Assembly (NCBI GenBank): GCA_028274465.1
Contig: CM051457.1
Coordinates: 53,604,425-53,668,424, forward strand
Reading direction: 5' to 3'
DNA: 64,000 bases
DNA from: Plantago ovata
Lineage: Eukaryota; Streptophyta; Magnoliopsida; Lamiales; Plantaginaceae
In this document: one piece after another, positions 11,454 through 21,573 of the stretch
Layout of the letters: each line of letters begins with the position of its first letter
Numbering within the stretch: the stretch's first letter is position 1
Position numbers and translations under genes: made by a program
The notes under the pieces: generated by a model
Databases searched by the model: none
Told to the model about the DNA's origin: nothing
What the model saw: only the letters and a program-made list of their open reading frames with translations

Positions 11454-11882
11454 TTACAGGGCGGTTCTCATAATTGTTGTAATTATGAATGTCGTCGTCC
11501 TGAGGATTTCCTTGGTAAGGGTGCTCGCTCCCACTTTGAGGAGGTGGGGCAGTAGTGCCAGGGGTTCCTCCTTCCGGATGTAGTTAACCAATTGACTGTT
11601 ACGTACCATCCTCTCAATTTCGTTCTTGAGCTCGACACACTCCTCTGAGGTGTGCCCTTTCCCCTTGTGAAACTTGCAAAATTTTTCCGAGTTCTTGTTC
11701 CTTTGGTTTTCCTTAATCGGGGGTGGCCACGAGACGTCTAGCTTCCTCGAGACTATATAGTTCAAGATGTCGGATCTTGGCCTATTCAAGTCTGTGTAGT
11801 TGCTATATCGTCTTGGAGGTGACCTTCTGGGAGGAGACCTCCTGTCTCTGAAATCATTTCTTGAGTTGCCCTCCTTGATCAA
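11454..11882 (-). pseudogene. Gag nucleocapsid part of F
   Basis: The frame has an Arg/Pro/Ser-rich stretch (RRSPPRRSPPRRYSN) and one zinc knuckle, FCKFHKGKGHTSEEC, with spacing CX2HX4HX4C, a form used by Tat/Ogre Gag proteins. It is shifted by one base from the main gag frame that ends at 11879, so gag is broken just upstream of the nucleocapsid, next to a Lys-rich homopolymer run where indels are likely. Confidence 0.75.
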
Positions 11883-13528
11883 CCCAAATTTTTGCTCTTT
11901 CCTCTGCTTCCCGGGATTTTGGGGGCGAGGAGGGTACTCCTTTTCTTTTTCTTTTTCTTTCCCTTTTCCTTGGGAAGATTGGTTCTCACTGTGACCGTTC
12001 TTCGGAATTCCTCAGCTTCGAGGAAGTCCTTGCAAACTTTGGCGAGTTGTGCTTCATTTTCTACACACGATGCTGAGAGTACGTCTTGGAATCTGATGTT
12101 GGTAGTGTTACCATACAAGTATTCTTTCCTCTCATTGATCGAGTGATCTTCGACTTGGAGGGCTGCTTCATGAAAGCGATTGATGAAGTCCCTCAAGTCT
12201 TCATTATTTCTCTGGACAATTTCGGCCAAGTACCTCACCCGTCTCTTGGCGTTCATTACCTTCTCGAACCGTTTAGAGAACTCCTTACAGAGATCCCTAT
12301 ATGACTTGATGGATCGGTGAGGGAGGCGCGACCACCACTTCATGGCTTCTCCTGAGAGGTTAGCCGGAAAGAGGAGTGCCTTGGTTCTTGAGTCGTGCCC
12401 GTAGGCATCCATTTTGGTGCCGAATCTTACCAAGTAGTCCTTCGGACAACTTGTTCCATCATAGCTCTCGAAGGTGGGAAAGCCTCTTTCAATTTTGGCT
12501 TGGTGGTTCCTGATCTCATCGCACAAAGGGCTCGGATCTTGGTCTTGCTCTCTCTCTTGGACGGTTCCTCGAAGAGTCTCTATCTGAGCATCAAGTGCAG
12601 ATTTCCTCGCGTTGAGTTCCTCCAGAGTGAGCCTCCTCCCCGTGATCGGATCGACCAAGGGGATTACCTCAGCTACTGTTCTCAATGCTTGATTCTCTTC
12701 CACTGCTTCTTGTTGGTTTTGAGGAGTTACCTGGTTGGGGGTAACTTGATTGGGGAGAGCAGGTGGTGTAGCGACCACCTGAACTCTATTCTCTTGTTGC
12801 GCTACATTTTGCAATGATGCCCTTATTCTTCTGTCAATCAGGTCTCTCAAATCATCCGGGGCACCTTGTGGTCCTAACCTCGATTGGATTCTTGATGGTC
12901 CAAGTCGAGATTGGATCGGCCTGGTGTTGGCTCTCGAATGTGCTTCATCTTGTGCAACAGGTGCTCTTCCTTGGGATTGACGAGGAGCGACCAGAGTGGC
13001 CCGAGGTTGCTCTTGCACCGGGGCCTGTGGTTCTCCTTGGGCTTGTATCTCGGTATTAACCCTAATAGCCTCATTACCTCCGACATATCCTTGTAAAGTA
13101 AGAAGGAATAGACCGTATTGAGCTTCGCCCATCCCAAAATCTGATGGTCGGACGACACGTCCATCAGGAAGGGTGAAGGTCAATGCGGCCGGTTGAGGAG
13201 GGTTCACTGCCACGGGAGGTTGGTTAATTGCTACCGGATGAGGCTGCCCCCTAGACTCGGCGTTGTTTGCGACTCTCAAAGCTCCATAGGCGTTTCCTAC
13301 CGGGACTCCTTGCGGGTTATTTTCCCCCGATCTTTCATTTTGGGAGCGAGTGACATTAGTAAATGCCCCCTCCGTGTAATCCCGGTTCCTTGCAACATTG
13401 TTGTTTCTTGGTTCCCCCGGAACACCATCCGTTCCTCCTCCGCGACCGTTATTAGAGGGACGGCCTCTAGGTCGAGGAGGATTTGCAGGTGGTGCATTAG
13501 CAAGACGGTTGCTTCTTCTGGGAGGCAT
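11879..13528 (-). CDS. Gag (capsid part) of Tat-type element F
   Basis: This is a 549-codon open frame starting with an ATG 83 bases inside the LTR-proximal primer binding site. It begins with a basic Arg/Pro/Asn-rich N-terminus, then a long Gln/Pro/Ala-rich low-complexity stretch (residues about 80-290). The retrotransposon gag domain follows at about residues 340-490 (FPTFESYDGTSCPKDYL, GEAMKWWSRLPHRSIKSY, LRDFINRFHEAA) and then a poly-Lys run. The structural protein would form the virus-like particle. It loses frame at the poly-Lys stretch before the zinc knuckle. The ATG chosen is the first in frame and is preceded by a short leader of about 70 bp. Confidence 0.85.
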   Translation of the reverse strand: MPPRRSNRLANAPPANPPRPRGRPSNNGRGGGTDGVPGEPRNNNVARNRDYTEGAFTNVTRSQNERSGENNPQGVPVGNAYGALRVANNAESRGQPHPVAINQPPVAVNPPQPAALTFTLPDGRVVRPSDFGMGEAQYGLFLLTLQGYVGGNEAIRVNTEIQAQGEPQAPVQEQPRATLVAPRQSQGRAPVAQDEAHSRANTRPIQSRLGPSRIQSRLGPQGAPDDLRDLIDRRIRASLQNVAQQENRVQVVATPPALPNQVTPNQVTPQNQQEAVEENQALRTVAEVIPLVDPITGRRLTLEELNARKSALDAQIETLRGTVQEREQDQDPSPLCDEIRNHQAKIERGFPTFESYDGTSCPKDYLVRFGTKMDAYGHDSRTKALLFPANLSGEAMKWWSRLPHRSIKSYRDLCKEFSKRFEKVMNAKRRVRYLAEIVQRNNEDLRDFINRFHEAALQVEDHSINERKEYLYGNTTNIRFQDVLSASCVENEAQLAKVCKDFLEAEEFRRTVTVRTNLPKEKGKKKKKKRSTLLAPKIPGSRGKSKNLG

Positions 13529-13595
13529 ATTCGTGAAGTGTCACGAGGAGGAAAGTGGCTCGACCAGTAGGGCAAGGAATGACCTTTTGTGTCGA

Positions 13596-13613
13596 TTCCC
13601 ACAGACGGCGCCA
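13596..13613 (-). promoter_or_regulatory. Primer binding site of F
   Basis: On the minus strand this reads TGGCGCCGTCTGTGGGAA, two bases inside the 5' LTR edge. TGGCGCCGTCTGTGGG next to the LTR is typical of the Tat group. I do not assign the tRNA with certainty. Confidence 0.75.
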
Positions 13614-13615
13614 AA

Positions 13616-14371
13616 TGTTGAAGGGTAATTCGCGTTTCTTTCTAAGTTCGCAATGAGTCGCTAGTCTAAGTCATTATAGTTCTTCTTCTTATAGTGTTCC
13701 TCTAAGATAGGAAATGAGCCTTCTTGTAGCTTCCTCGTACCTGAAATAGACTAGAGGGGGGGGGGGTTAGTGTCTCTTGCCCGGTCTGTAAGGTATCAGA
13801 CCGGAGAGGCGACTTTACGAGTAGGGAGTTGTGAGGCTTCCCTAGTATGAGTAGTGAAAGTGGTGTTCGGGTGGCGTAGTTAATGCTTACTGTTGGAGAG
13901 TAAATGAGGCCCTTATATACTTGAGACCCTTCAGCTTCCGGTCATGTAGGATCACGCCACGTGTACGGCTAGGATTGAGGCCTTCCTCGGCCCAGGCCCA
14001 TTAAGGAGGTCCGTGGGCCTTGGCCCAAGAGAGCAACCATGGCTGGTCGCTCTGGTGTCCTCGTGCCTTCCTTGTGCGTGGATGATGCGAGTAGTGTCCT
14101 GCTCAGTTTCTGTCAAGGAGCGTTACCTTGACGTAAGGTCTCCTCGAGCCTGAGAGATGCTCCTCGAGCCCACTGGCAGCTTTGTCCTTGAGAGGAGCTT
14201 ATTTTGAGGGTTGTCCTCCCAGTGATGGTCGGACCCTATGTTGGTCGATCCACACCTTAGTGACATACTTGGGTGTGGTTGTGCCCCTTGAGGGACGGCC
14301 TATGATGCTTTGTCGCGCTCTTAGACCGCTCCAGTTCGTACATGCGGACTGGACATATTTCAACCCTAACA
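13616..14371 (-). repeat. 5' LTR of F
   Basis: On the plus strand it begins TGTTGAAGGG directly beside the primer binding site and ends in CCCTAACA, giving TG...CA ends. A TATA-like TATATAAG (minus strand) lies near 13911-13918. The inner boundary is secure because of the primer binding site. The outer boundary at 14371 rests only on the CA end and weak terminal inverted similarity, since the partner LTR is outside the window. Confidence 0.55.
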
Positions 14372-14465
14372 AAGTTTCTTCAGTAGATTTCAAAATTCTC
14401 TGCAACTAGTAAGAGAAAGAGTAAAGAAAGGATGTTGGGGAAATGGAGGCATGTGGAAAGCAGCT
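14372..14465. other. Short flank between F and solo LTR E
   Basis: These 94 bp match nothing else I can see in the window. They are probably sequence that F or E inserted into. The last five bases, CAGCT, nearly match the five bases after E (TAGCT). Confidence 0.4.
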
Positions 14466-14833
14466 TGATGAACGCGTATTTTACACTTTCATTCGAGTCT
14501 TTTTCACCAATTTAGCTATCCTCTAGGTTAATTTAGCTTATATTTTAGCGCATTTTATTAGAATAGTGTCACGTTTCCGTTTTCTTTGCATTTTTCAGGT
14601 TTTAGGTAAAAAAATGTATTTTTATGGGCAATATTGATGAAGAGGACGAAGTTTTGGTGTTTCGAGGACATTCGTGGTGTATCTAGAAGGTTCCATATGA
14701 GATTTGAGGCCTAGGGGACGAGTTTCAAGGCTTAAAGGTCACTAGAAGGCAAAATTCGAGTCCAAAAAAGAAACCAACTGAAGAAAATGCGTCCACCGTC
14801 ACTGAAGGTCCAGGGCGGTTCGCCCGGGACGCC
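14466..14833 (+). repeat. Solo LTR E, left part (interrupted by D)
   Basis: The sequence starts TGATGAACGCGTATTTTACAC and follows the first 370 bp of the LTRs of C and D closely enough to align by eye, but it is clearly diverged. It ends with GGGCGGTTCGCCCGGGACGCC where D has inserted. ACGCC is D's target duplication. It continues at 24281. Confidence 0.8.
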
Positions 14834-16123
14834 TGATGTAACCAAGTTTGTCAGACTCAATTAACCAAATAAATTTGTTATTTAGCCAAAGGCAATTCAC
14901 AGCTACAACGAAAACCGTAGTGTAGCAGTAGAATGACCTCGAGTGTCGTTCTCTAAGGACTATAACTAGCTTTATCTATTTAACTAAGAATATAAAAACA
15001 GCAGACGGTAAAGCAAAGGTTTTTCTAACAGATAATGGAGATTGGTGATAGTATGATCCTTCAAAGCATAACGGGTCAATAATCATGCGTAAATTCCTCG
15101 GTCTTGCATGGAGATCTTTGATCAATCGATTGTCCTGTTGTAATTATTAACCACTACGAAGATAAAGATACTGACAAGTCAAGCACTAATGTCCAATTGT
15201 GTTCCGTAATTATTCAACACTACGAAGATAGATATGCATAGGTCGACGAGGGTCCAATTTTGCATAATAATTAATCAACATACGAGGATATAGGCTGAGC
15301 CTGATCAACGAAATAAAGCAATAACACGGAGTATAATGCGCGATATAGCCATTAGCATGATTATCTACCATTCGCTAAGAATTCACATACTACCACCAAC
15401 GATAAGTTTAGCTACTCATAGTTGTCATGCAATCAACAGAAATCATAGAAGAAAACATGTTGAAAGATATATAAAAATAAGTAGAATAAACCGTAAGATA
15501 CAATGTTACAGAAGGTTGTTAGTCTCCGAAGAATCGCGATCTTACAAGCTCCAAACTACTATGAAAAAGTATCTCCTAAGATACGAACCCCCAGAACAGG
15601 CTCTGGGAAGTTCCTACCTAAAATTACAGAGAAAGGTGAGAGAATAGGTCTGGAAAAGTTTGAATTTCGGAGAAAAACTGAGCAACTATATATAGGCTTC
15701 GAAATAGTGTGGGGCGATTCGCCCCACACACCGGGCGATTCGCCCCATGTCCCGGGCGGTTCGCCCGGGAGTAAATTTCGCGGAATTCCGCATTTTCGAC
15801 GCGTTTTTGGATTTCTTCCCCTTTTCGGACTCGGTTTCTGACTTCTAGTGGCCTTCTAACCTCCAGATTCGACCCCTATACTCCAAATCCTATCCGGAAA
15901 CCTTCAGATACTCCAAATAGGCTTCTGGAACACCAATTCCTTGTCAACTTCAATATAATTGCCCGGAAATCCTCGTTTTTCAACCAAAACCTGTAAAATA
16001 AAATCTAAAGGGAAACGTGACATTATTCTAATAAAATGCACTAAAATATAGCAAAATCAACATAGAGGATAGCTAAAATAGGTGAAAAAGACTCAAATGA
16101 AAGTGTAAAATACACATTCATCA
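14834..16123 (-). repeat. 3' LTR of D
   Basis: It runs TGATGTAACC...CATTCATCA on the plus strand and is nearly identical to 23007-24280. The exceptions are the outer 35 bp and an extra GGGCGATTCGCCC-type unit near 15735-15758. A TATATATA box on the minus strand lies near 15688-15695. The adjacent polypurine tract on the minus strand reads GGTTTGGGGAGTT (16124-16136). Confidence 0.92.
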
Positions 16124-17634
16124 AACTCCCCAAACCGAACCTTTGCTTGTCCTCAAGCAACTAAGCTAGACTCTAATGCAAAAAACAATGCAAGACACAA
16201 AATGGAGTCTCATGCCAAATAAAATGAACTAATCTACTGAATCTATTAAAAAATAAATGCACAAAAACCATATAAATCAAAGCATGAATATAGGTTGAAG
16301 AATACCTCGATTGACTTATACACATCCACATAAGCACTTATGTCAAGACAAGATAGTCTATCGTAACATTTTCTACCTGGACCTAGTCAGTGACGACGTA
16401 ATGAAGCATACTAAGATACGAATGGTTGTCCCGTGCCTATGAAACTGAGGACTTACTGCTGTTCACCAAGTTTAAGACTTTCTCTCAAAGAGGTCGAACC
16501 AGTACTGGCTCTCATCAAACGAAGGAGGGTTCCCTATAAAAGATAACACTCCCCTATTCTACCCATCTCTCAAGCAAAGTCTTAAGCTATTCACCACTTC
16601 CTGAATGGCAGGACGAGGGTGGTCTAGAACAGATGACACTCAAAAACAAAAGACAAAAAATAGAAAATTACAACACGATTACGAACATTACAAAAATTGG
16701 AAAATGAGACACAACACTTTGCTAAACTGCTATTTGGATTTCTTTTTTGGACCCTTCTTTGCATTTTTGGGGTCTTTTCTTTTTTTCCTTTTTTTTCTTT
16801 CCAGTTTCTTTTTTTCTTTTTTTCTTTTTTCCTGGAATTTTTCTTTCGTTTTCTTTTTTCATTCTTTTTTTAGCCAGCAGTAGCATAACAAAAAGAGAGA
16901 AAATGACTCACACGACTTCCCAAACCTATTCGAAAGAAGAGGTTGGAGTACAAAATTTACGGAAAAGGAAAAATACAATCACGATACGGAAATGAACGAA
17001 AACAAGTCTAATGATGGTGTAACCCCCTCCCCAAACCTATTCGGAAGAATAGGTTATAAACAAAGGATCACACAACCTCACAATACCTCCTTCCTAGGCA
17101 TTTAGCAATCTCAAAGCATGGTGAAGACTTGTTGCCTCTTAGGTACATAATTACTCGGGAAAACAACCATAAGACCCTAACATGCATCATCCTATTATAA
17201 AGGCCTTCGTGAACCGCAGTAGAGAAAACACCACTAAGTGATGTCGAGACTACCAAGCTTAACTAAGTGCAATACATAAATGTGACAAGCAAAGCGAGAA
17301 AAACCTCAAACAAATTCATAGAGATGAAGCATACGATTAATGGCATAGTTGGTTGATCTACCCAATAAAAAAGTTCAAAAAATTCGACAATAAACTCCAT
17401 ATAAAACATGCAAGACTATCATAGGAAAGCAGTAAACGTGCAAATGCAAAAAATTTCACCAGTTTATCATAAACAAGATAAGTATAGAGATAACCAGCGA
17501 TAACCTCCTCCCCAAACCTGAACGTCGTCGCTCGTCCCGAACGTCGAAAGTGGATCCAAGGTGAGAGCTAATGCTTGTATAAGTGACCTATAATACTCAA
17601 TCAAACTCGTGAGAAAACAAAACAACAAAACTCA
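16124..17634 (-). other. 3' untranslated region of D
   Basis: This is about 1.5 kb without a conserved frame between the integrase stop and the 3' LTR. It is the reverse complement of 60200-61697 in element C and shares with it a purine tract (minus strand, 16740-16875) and two hairpins with arms AACCTATTC and GAATAGGTT (16923-16944, one arm mutated, and 17034-17055, perfect). Such length suggests packaging or other RNA roles, but that is inference. Confidence 0.7.
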
Positions 17635-18781
17635 CTATCCTTCAGTGGAGGCGGTAAGGGTAAGCTCAAGGTGATCAACTTCCCTTTGATCACTAGATAT
17701 CTCGAAGTATGGCTTCAGTCGCTGGCCATTCACCTTGAAGGTATTGCCCGTCTTTGGATCAAAGAGTTTTACAGCTCCATGGCGAGCAACTTCGATAATT
17801 TCGTACGGTCCATCCCAACGAGTACGGAGCTTTCCAGGAAATAGTCGAAGACGAGAATTAAATACCAAAGCTTTTTGTACAGGAATCAATTCCTTAACGT
17901 ACTATACCACGATCATGATACTTCTTAGTACGCTCCTTGTAGATCTTGGCATTTTCATAAGCACCCAGTCATAATTCATCAAGCTCATCTAGTTGCAACA
18001 ATCGTTCCTCGCCAGCTTTTCCCATATCAAGATTGAGTGCTTTTATTGCCCAATATGCCTTGTGTTCCAGTTCTACGGGAAGATGACATGCTTTCCCATA
18101 CACAAGTCTGTACGGAGTGGTCCCGATCACCGTCTTGTAGCTAGTCCTGTATGCCCAAAGTGCATCATTCAATTTTCCTGCCCAATCCTTCCTACTAGGC
18201 TTCACGACTCGCTCCAGGATCTTCTTGGTTTGACGGTTGCTGACTTCGACTTGTCCCGACGTCTGTGGGTGATAAGGTGTAGCGATACTATGGTGGACAC
18301 TGTATTTCTTAAGAAGGGAGGCAAACGTTCTATTGACGAAGTGTGACCCTCCATCGCTGATGATTGTCCTAGGGCACCCAAATCTCGAGAATATTACTTC
18401 CTTCAAGAACTTCATAACCACTGCGCCGTCATTTGTTTTTGTAGGAATTGCCTCCACCCATTTAGTCACATAGTCCACTGCAACAAGAATGTATTCATAG
18501 CCTCCACTGGATGGAAATGGTCCCATGAAATCAATGCCCCATACATCGAAAGGTTCTACCACTAGATTCCCTTGAAAGGGCATTTCATCTTTCTTGCCGA
18601 TACCACCACCTCGTTGACATGGGTCACAAGTCTTCACAAAACTTCGAGCATCTTTGTATATTGTTGGCCAGAAAGATCCTGCTTGCAGTACCTTGCGTGG
18701 TGTTTTCAACCCACTGTAGTGCCCCCCACAATTAAGCTCATGGCAATGGATCAGTACACTTTTTTGATCTTCTTGTGGCAC
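17635..18781 (-). pseudogene. Integrase of D (two frames)
   Basis: The 17969-18781 frame carries the zinc-binding residues ([12 protein letters not shown] and CDPCQ), [19 protein letters not shown] and [13 protein letters not shown], so the full D,D,E triad is present. It ends with the [19 protein letters not shown] block typical of Athila. The C-terminal part (LRTRWDGPYEII, NTFKVNGQRLKPY) continues at 17635-17889 in another frame. A disruption around 17890-17970 and the shift from the RT frame mean no continuous Gag-Pol is encoded. Confidence 0.88.
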
Positions 18782-21489
18782 GCATCTCCTGAGGATCCCA
18801 TCAGCTCCTTCCTTGAATAGATGCGGATCATCCCATATGTAAGTCCTGCATTGCTTGGCAAGAGCTCTCTTGTCCGAGGCTGAAAGTTAGTGGGGCAAAC
18901 ATTCATAGCCAAATAGTTTACAATATCTGCATACCATGGCTCTTCATTAGCCTTCATTAAGTGCTCATCGGGAAGGTCTTCATTGATGGGTATCGGATCA
19001 ACAGGGATATTAGGTATTCTAGATAAATGATCTGCTACAAAATTCTCCCTACCAGCTCTATCCACTATGGTCAAATTAAAGTCTTGCAGCAAAAGGACCC
19101 AACGGATTAATCTAGGCTTAGAATATTGCTTAGCTATCAAATGTCTCAAAGCAGCATGATCAGTATGGACATTCACAGGATGACCAATTAAATAAGACCT
19201 AAACTTTTGTAAAGCAAAGACAACAGATAAAAATTCTTTTTCAGTAGTTGTATAATTAACCTGCGCAGAGTCTAGAGTCTTACTAACATAATAAATCACA
19301 CGATAATGCTTATCAACTTTTTGGCATAAAACAGCACCCATAGCAAAATTCGAAGCATCACACATAATTTCGAAAGGAAGATTCCAGTCAGGCGGCACAA
19401 CAATGGGAGCAGAAACAAGCTTTTCCTTAAGGGTATTAAAAGCAACTAAGCATTCATTAGAGAAATGGAAAACCACATCTTTAGCAAGCAAGCTACTTAA
19501 AGGTTTAGCAATTTTCGAAAAATCTTTAATAAACCTCCTATGAAAACCTACATGGCCAAGAAAAGATTGCAATTCTTTCACACAAGTAGGTGGGGGAAGT
19601 TTTTCAATGATTTCGATCTTAGCCTTGTCTACCTCAATACCTCTTCCAGAAACTACATGTCCTAGAACAATGCCTTCTCTAACCATATAATGACTCTTTT
19701 CCCAGCTTAAGGTCAAGTTGCATTCAATGCACCTTTTCAAAACTAGATCTAATCTTTGCAAGCATCCATCAAAGGAATCACCAAAAAGGGAAAAATCATC
19801 CATGAAAACTTCAACAAATTTAGTTACCATGTCAGAGAAAACAGACAGCATGCACCTTTGAAAAGTGGCGGGAGCATTGCATAGTGCAAATGGCATCCTC
19901 CTATAGGCAAATGTTCCGAATGGGCAAGTGAATGTCGTCTTCTCCTGATCCTCCGGTGCAATCGGAATCTGGTAGAAACCTGATAAACCAACAAGAAAAC
20001 AATAAAACTTCCGCCCCGCAAGGCGGTTTAGCATGTCATCTATAAATGGTAAAGGGAAGTGATCTTTCTTAGTGGCGGCATTTAATCTTCTATAGTCAAT
20101 GCACATCCGCCATCCAGTGGTCTTCCTAACCGGTACCAATTCTCCCTTCTCATTCTCTTCCACCGTGACTCCTGATTTCTTAGGAACTACATGTATCGGG
20201 CTCACCCATCGACTATCAGGAATGGGGTAAATCATATCAGCATCTAGCAACTTGATCACTTCTTTTTTTACCACCTCTTGCATGGCTGGATTTATCCTTC
20301 GCTGAGGTTGCCTAACGGGTTTGGCATCTTCTTCTAGAGTGATGTTGTGCACGCATCGTGTAGGGCTAATTCCTTTGATATCACTGATCCCCCATCCTAT
20401 AGCTGCGGAATTTTCCTTCAATACTTCAATCAGCTTACTTTCTTCATCGTCGGAGAGATGTGAGGAGACAATTACAGGCTTCTTCTGATTTTCTCTTAAA
20501 TACACATACTTCAGGTGCGCAGGAAGTGGTTTCAATTCTAAGCTAGGTTCTTCAAGAAACCCACTTTCTTCTTCTTCTTCATCTAAAGGTTCAAGTACCT
20601 CTTCTCCTGCGGGAATTTCTGGGGTGCTATCCATTATTTCAACTAGTTCCCTTGCTTCTTCGGTCATGTAGCACGTCTCAGCTCGCATTGTTAGTGCCTC
20701 CTCAAGTGGTTCACGATTACCATGGCAATGATGAAATTCGGGAATTACGGATTCATAGGAATCGACAAATTTTAACTCCTCCGCAACTTCCTTATCTTTG
20801 ATGCTACATCCTACCAACTCAATCTTCTCGCCCATTACCTCCATGGTTATTTTCTTGCCCTTAAGTTCAAGGCACGTGTTGGTAGTTGCCATGAATGGTC
20901 TCCCAAGTAGTACTACGTGCTCACGGATATGGCTCTTTCCCTCGTCTGCGGACTTCATTACTACAAAATCAGCTGGGATTATCAATTTGTCCACTTTCAC
21001 AAGGATGTCTTCTATTATCCCGACTGGCCTCTTCACACTTTGGTCTGCCATTTGGACGACCATATCAGTTGGTGTCAATTCTCCGAGTTCCAGGGCCTTG
21101 TATACTGAATACGGCATTAAGTTAATGCTAGCTCCTAAGTCAAGCATTGCCTTCGTAGTTCGTCCATTCCCTAAGGCGATGTCGATGATGAAGCTTCTAG
21201 GATCCTTTTTCTTCACGGGCAATCCGGCAATTGAGTTGACCGTTTCAACCCCATTCACTTCCCTTCCTGACGTAATCCTTTTGTTCTTGATCTCACGAAA
21301 GAATTTCGTATAAGCTGGAATGTTCTGGATTAACTCTAAGAGAGGCACATTGACTTCCACTTTTGACAGGCGTTGGAATAGGGGTGAATCTTGAATATCC
21401 TTCTTGGCTGGTTTGATCCGACTCGGGAATGGCACATGTGGCTTCGGAGGCACATATGGATTGGAAGATTTGTGAAGTTCCCCTGGCAT
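18751..21489 (-). pseudogene. Protease-RT-RNase H polyprotein of D
   Basis: This 912-codon frame has a retropepsin motif MLDLGASINLMP (about residue 115) and LLGRPFMAT, then RT (RWVSPIHVVPKKSGV at about 400, KDHFPLPFIDDML, MPFALCNAPATFQ, VFMDDFSLFG). It continues through RNase H (CDASNFAMGAVL, YTTTEKEFLSVVFAL, VHTDHAALRHL). In motif A, where the family has FLDGYSG, this copy reads FLVGLSG, so a catalytic aspartate is lost. The last 45 or so residues are out of the family frame, placing a 1-nt frameshift near 18885. The frame is otherwise intact, which argues for fairly recent inactivation. Confidence 0.9.
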
Positions 21490-21573
21490 ACTAGTTCCTA
21501 CCTCGACTTCGTCATCATCTATGTCTATTACAGATGGTCTTGGTTCATCATTCCTTTCCGGAACTTCTTGAGG

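Larger units (their letters stand above)
5625..14371 (-). mobile_element. Tat-type Ty3/gypsy LTR retrotransposon F (main copy, 3' end missing)
   Basis: Read on the minus strand, the order is 5' LTR (14371-13616), primer binding site, gag with CX2HX4HX4C knuckle, protease, RT, RNase H, archaeal-type RNase H and integrase, then a spacer and an antisense ORF. Dual RNase H plus an antisense ORF point to the Tat/Ogre lineage. The pol region is split by many frameshifts. The 3' LTR is not in the window. Confidence 0.85.

Noticed and set aside
13596-13613. tRNA gene fragments at primer binding sites
   Set aside because: Only 12-18 nt complementary to a tRNA 3' end are present, directly beside LTRs, so they are primer sites.
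16605-16995. Phe/Ser-rich hydrophobic frames (also 60790-61123)
   Set aside because: They are translations of the pyrimidine/purine tract in the 3' untranslated region, giving false membrane-like peptides.
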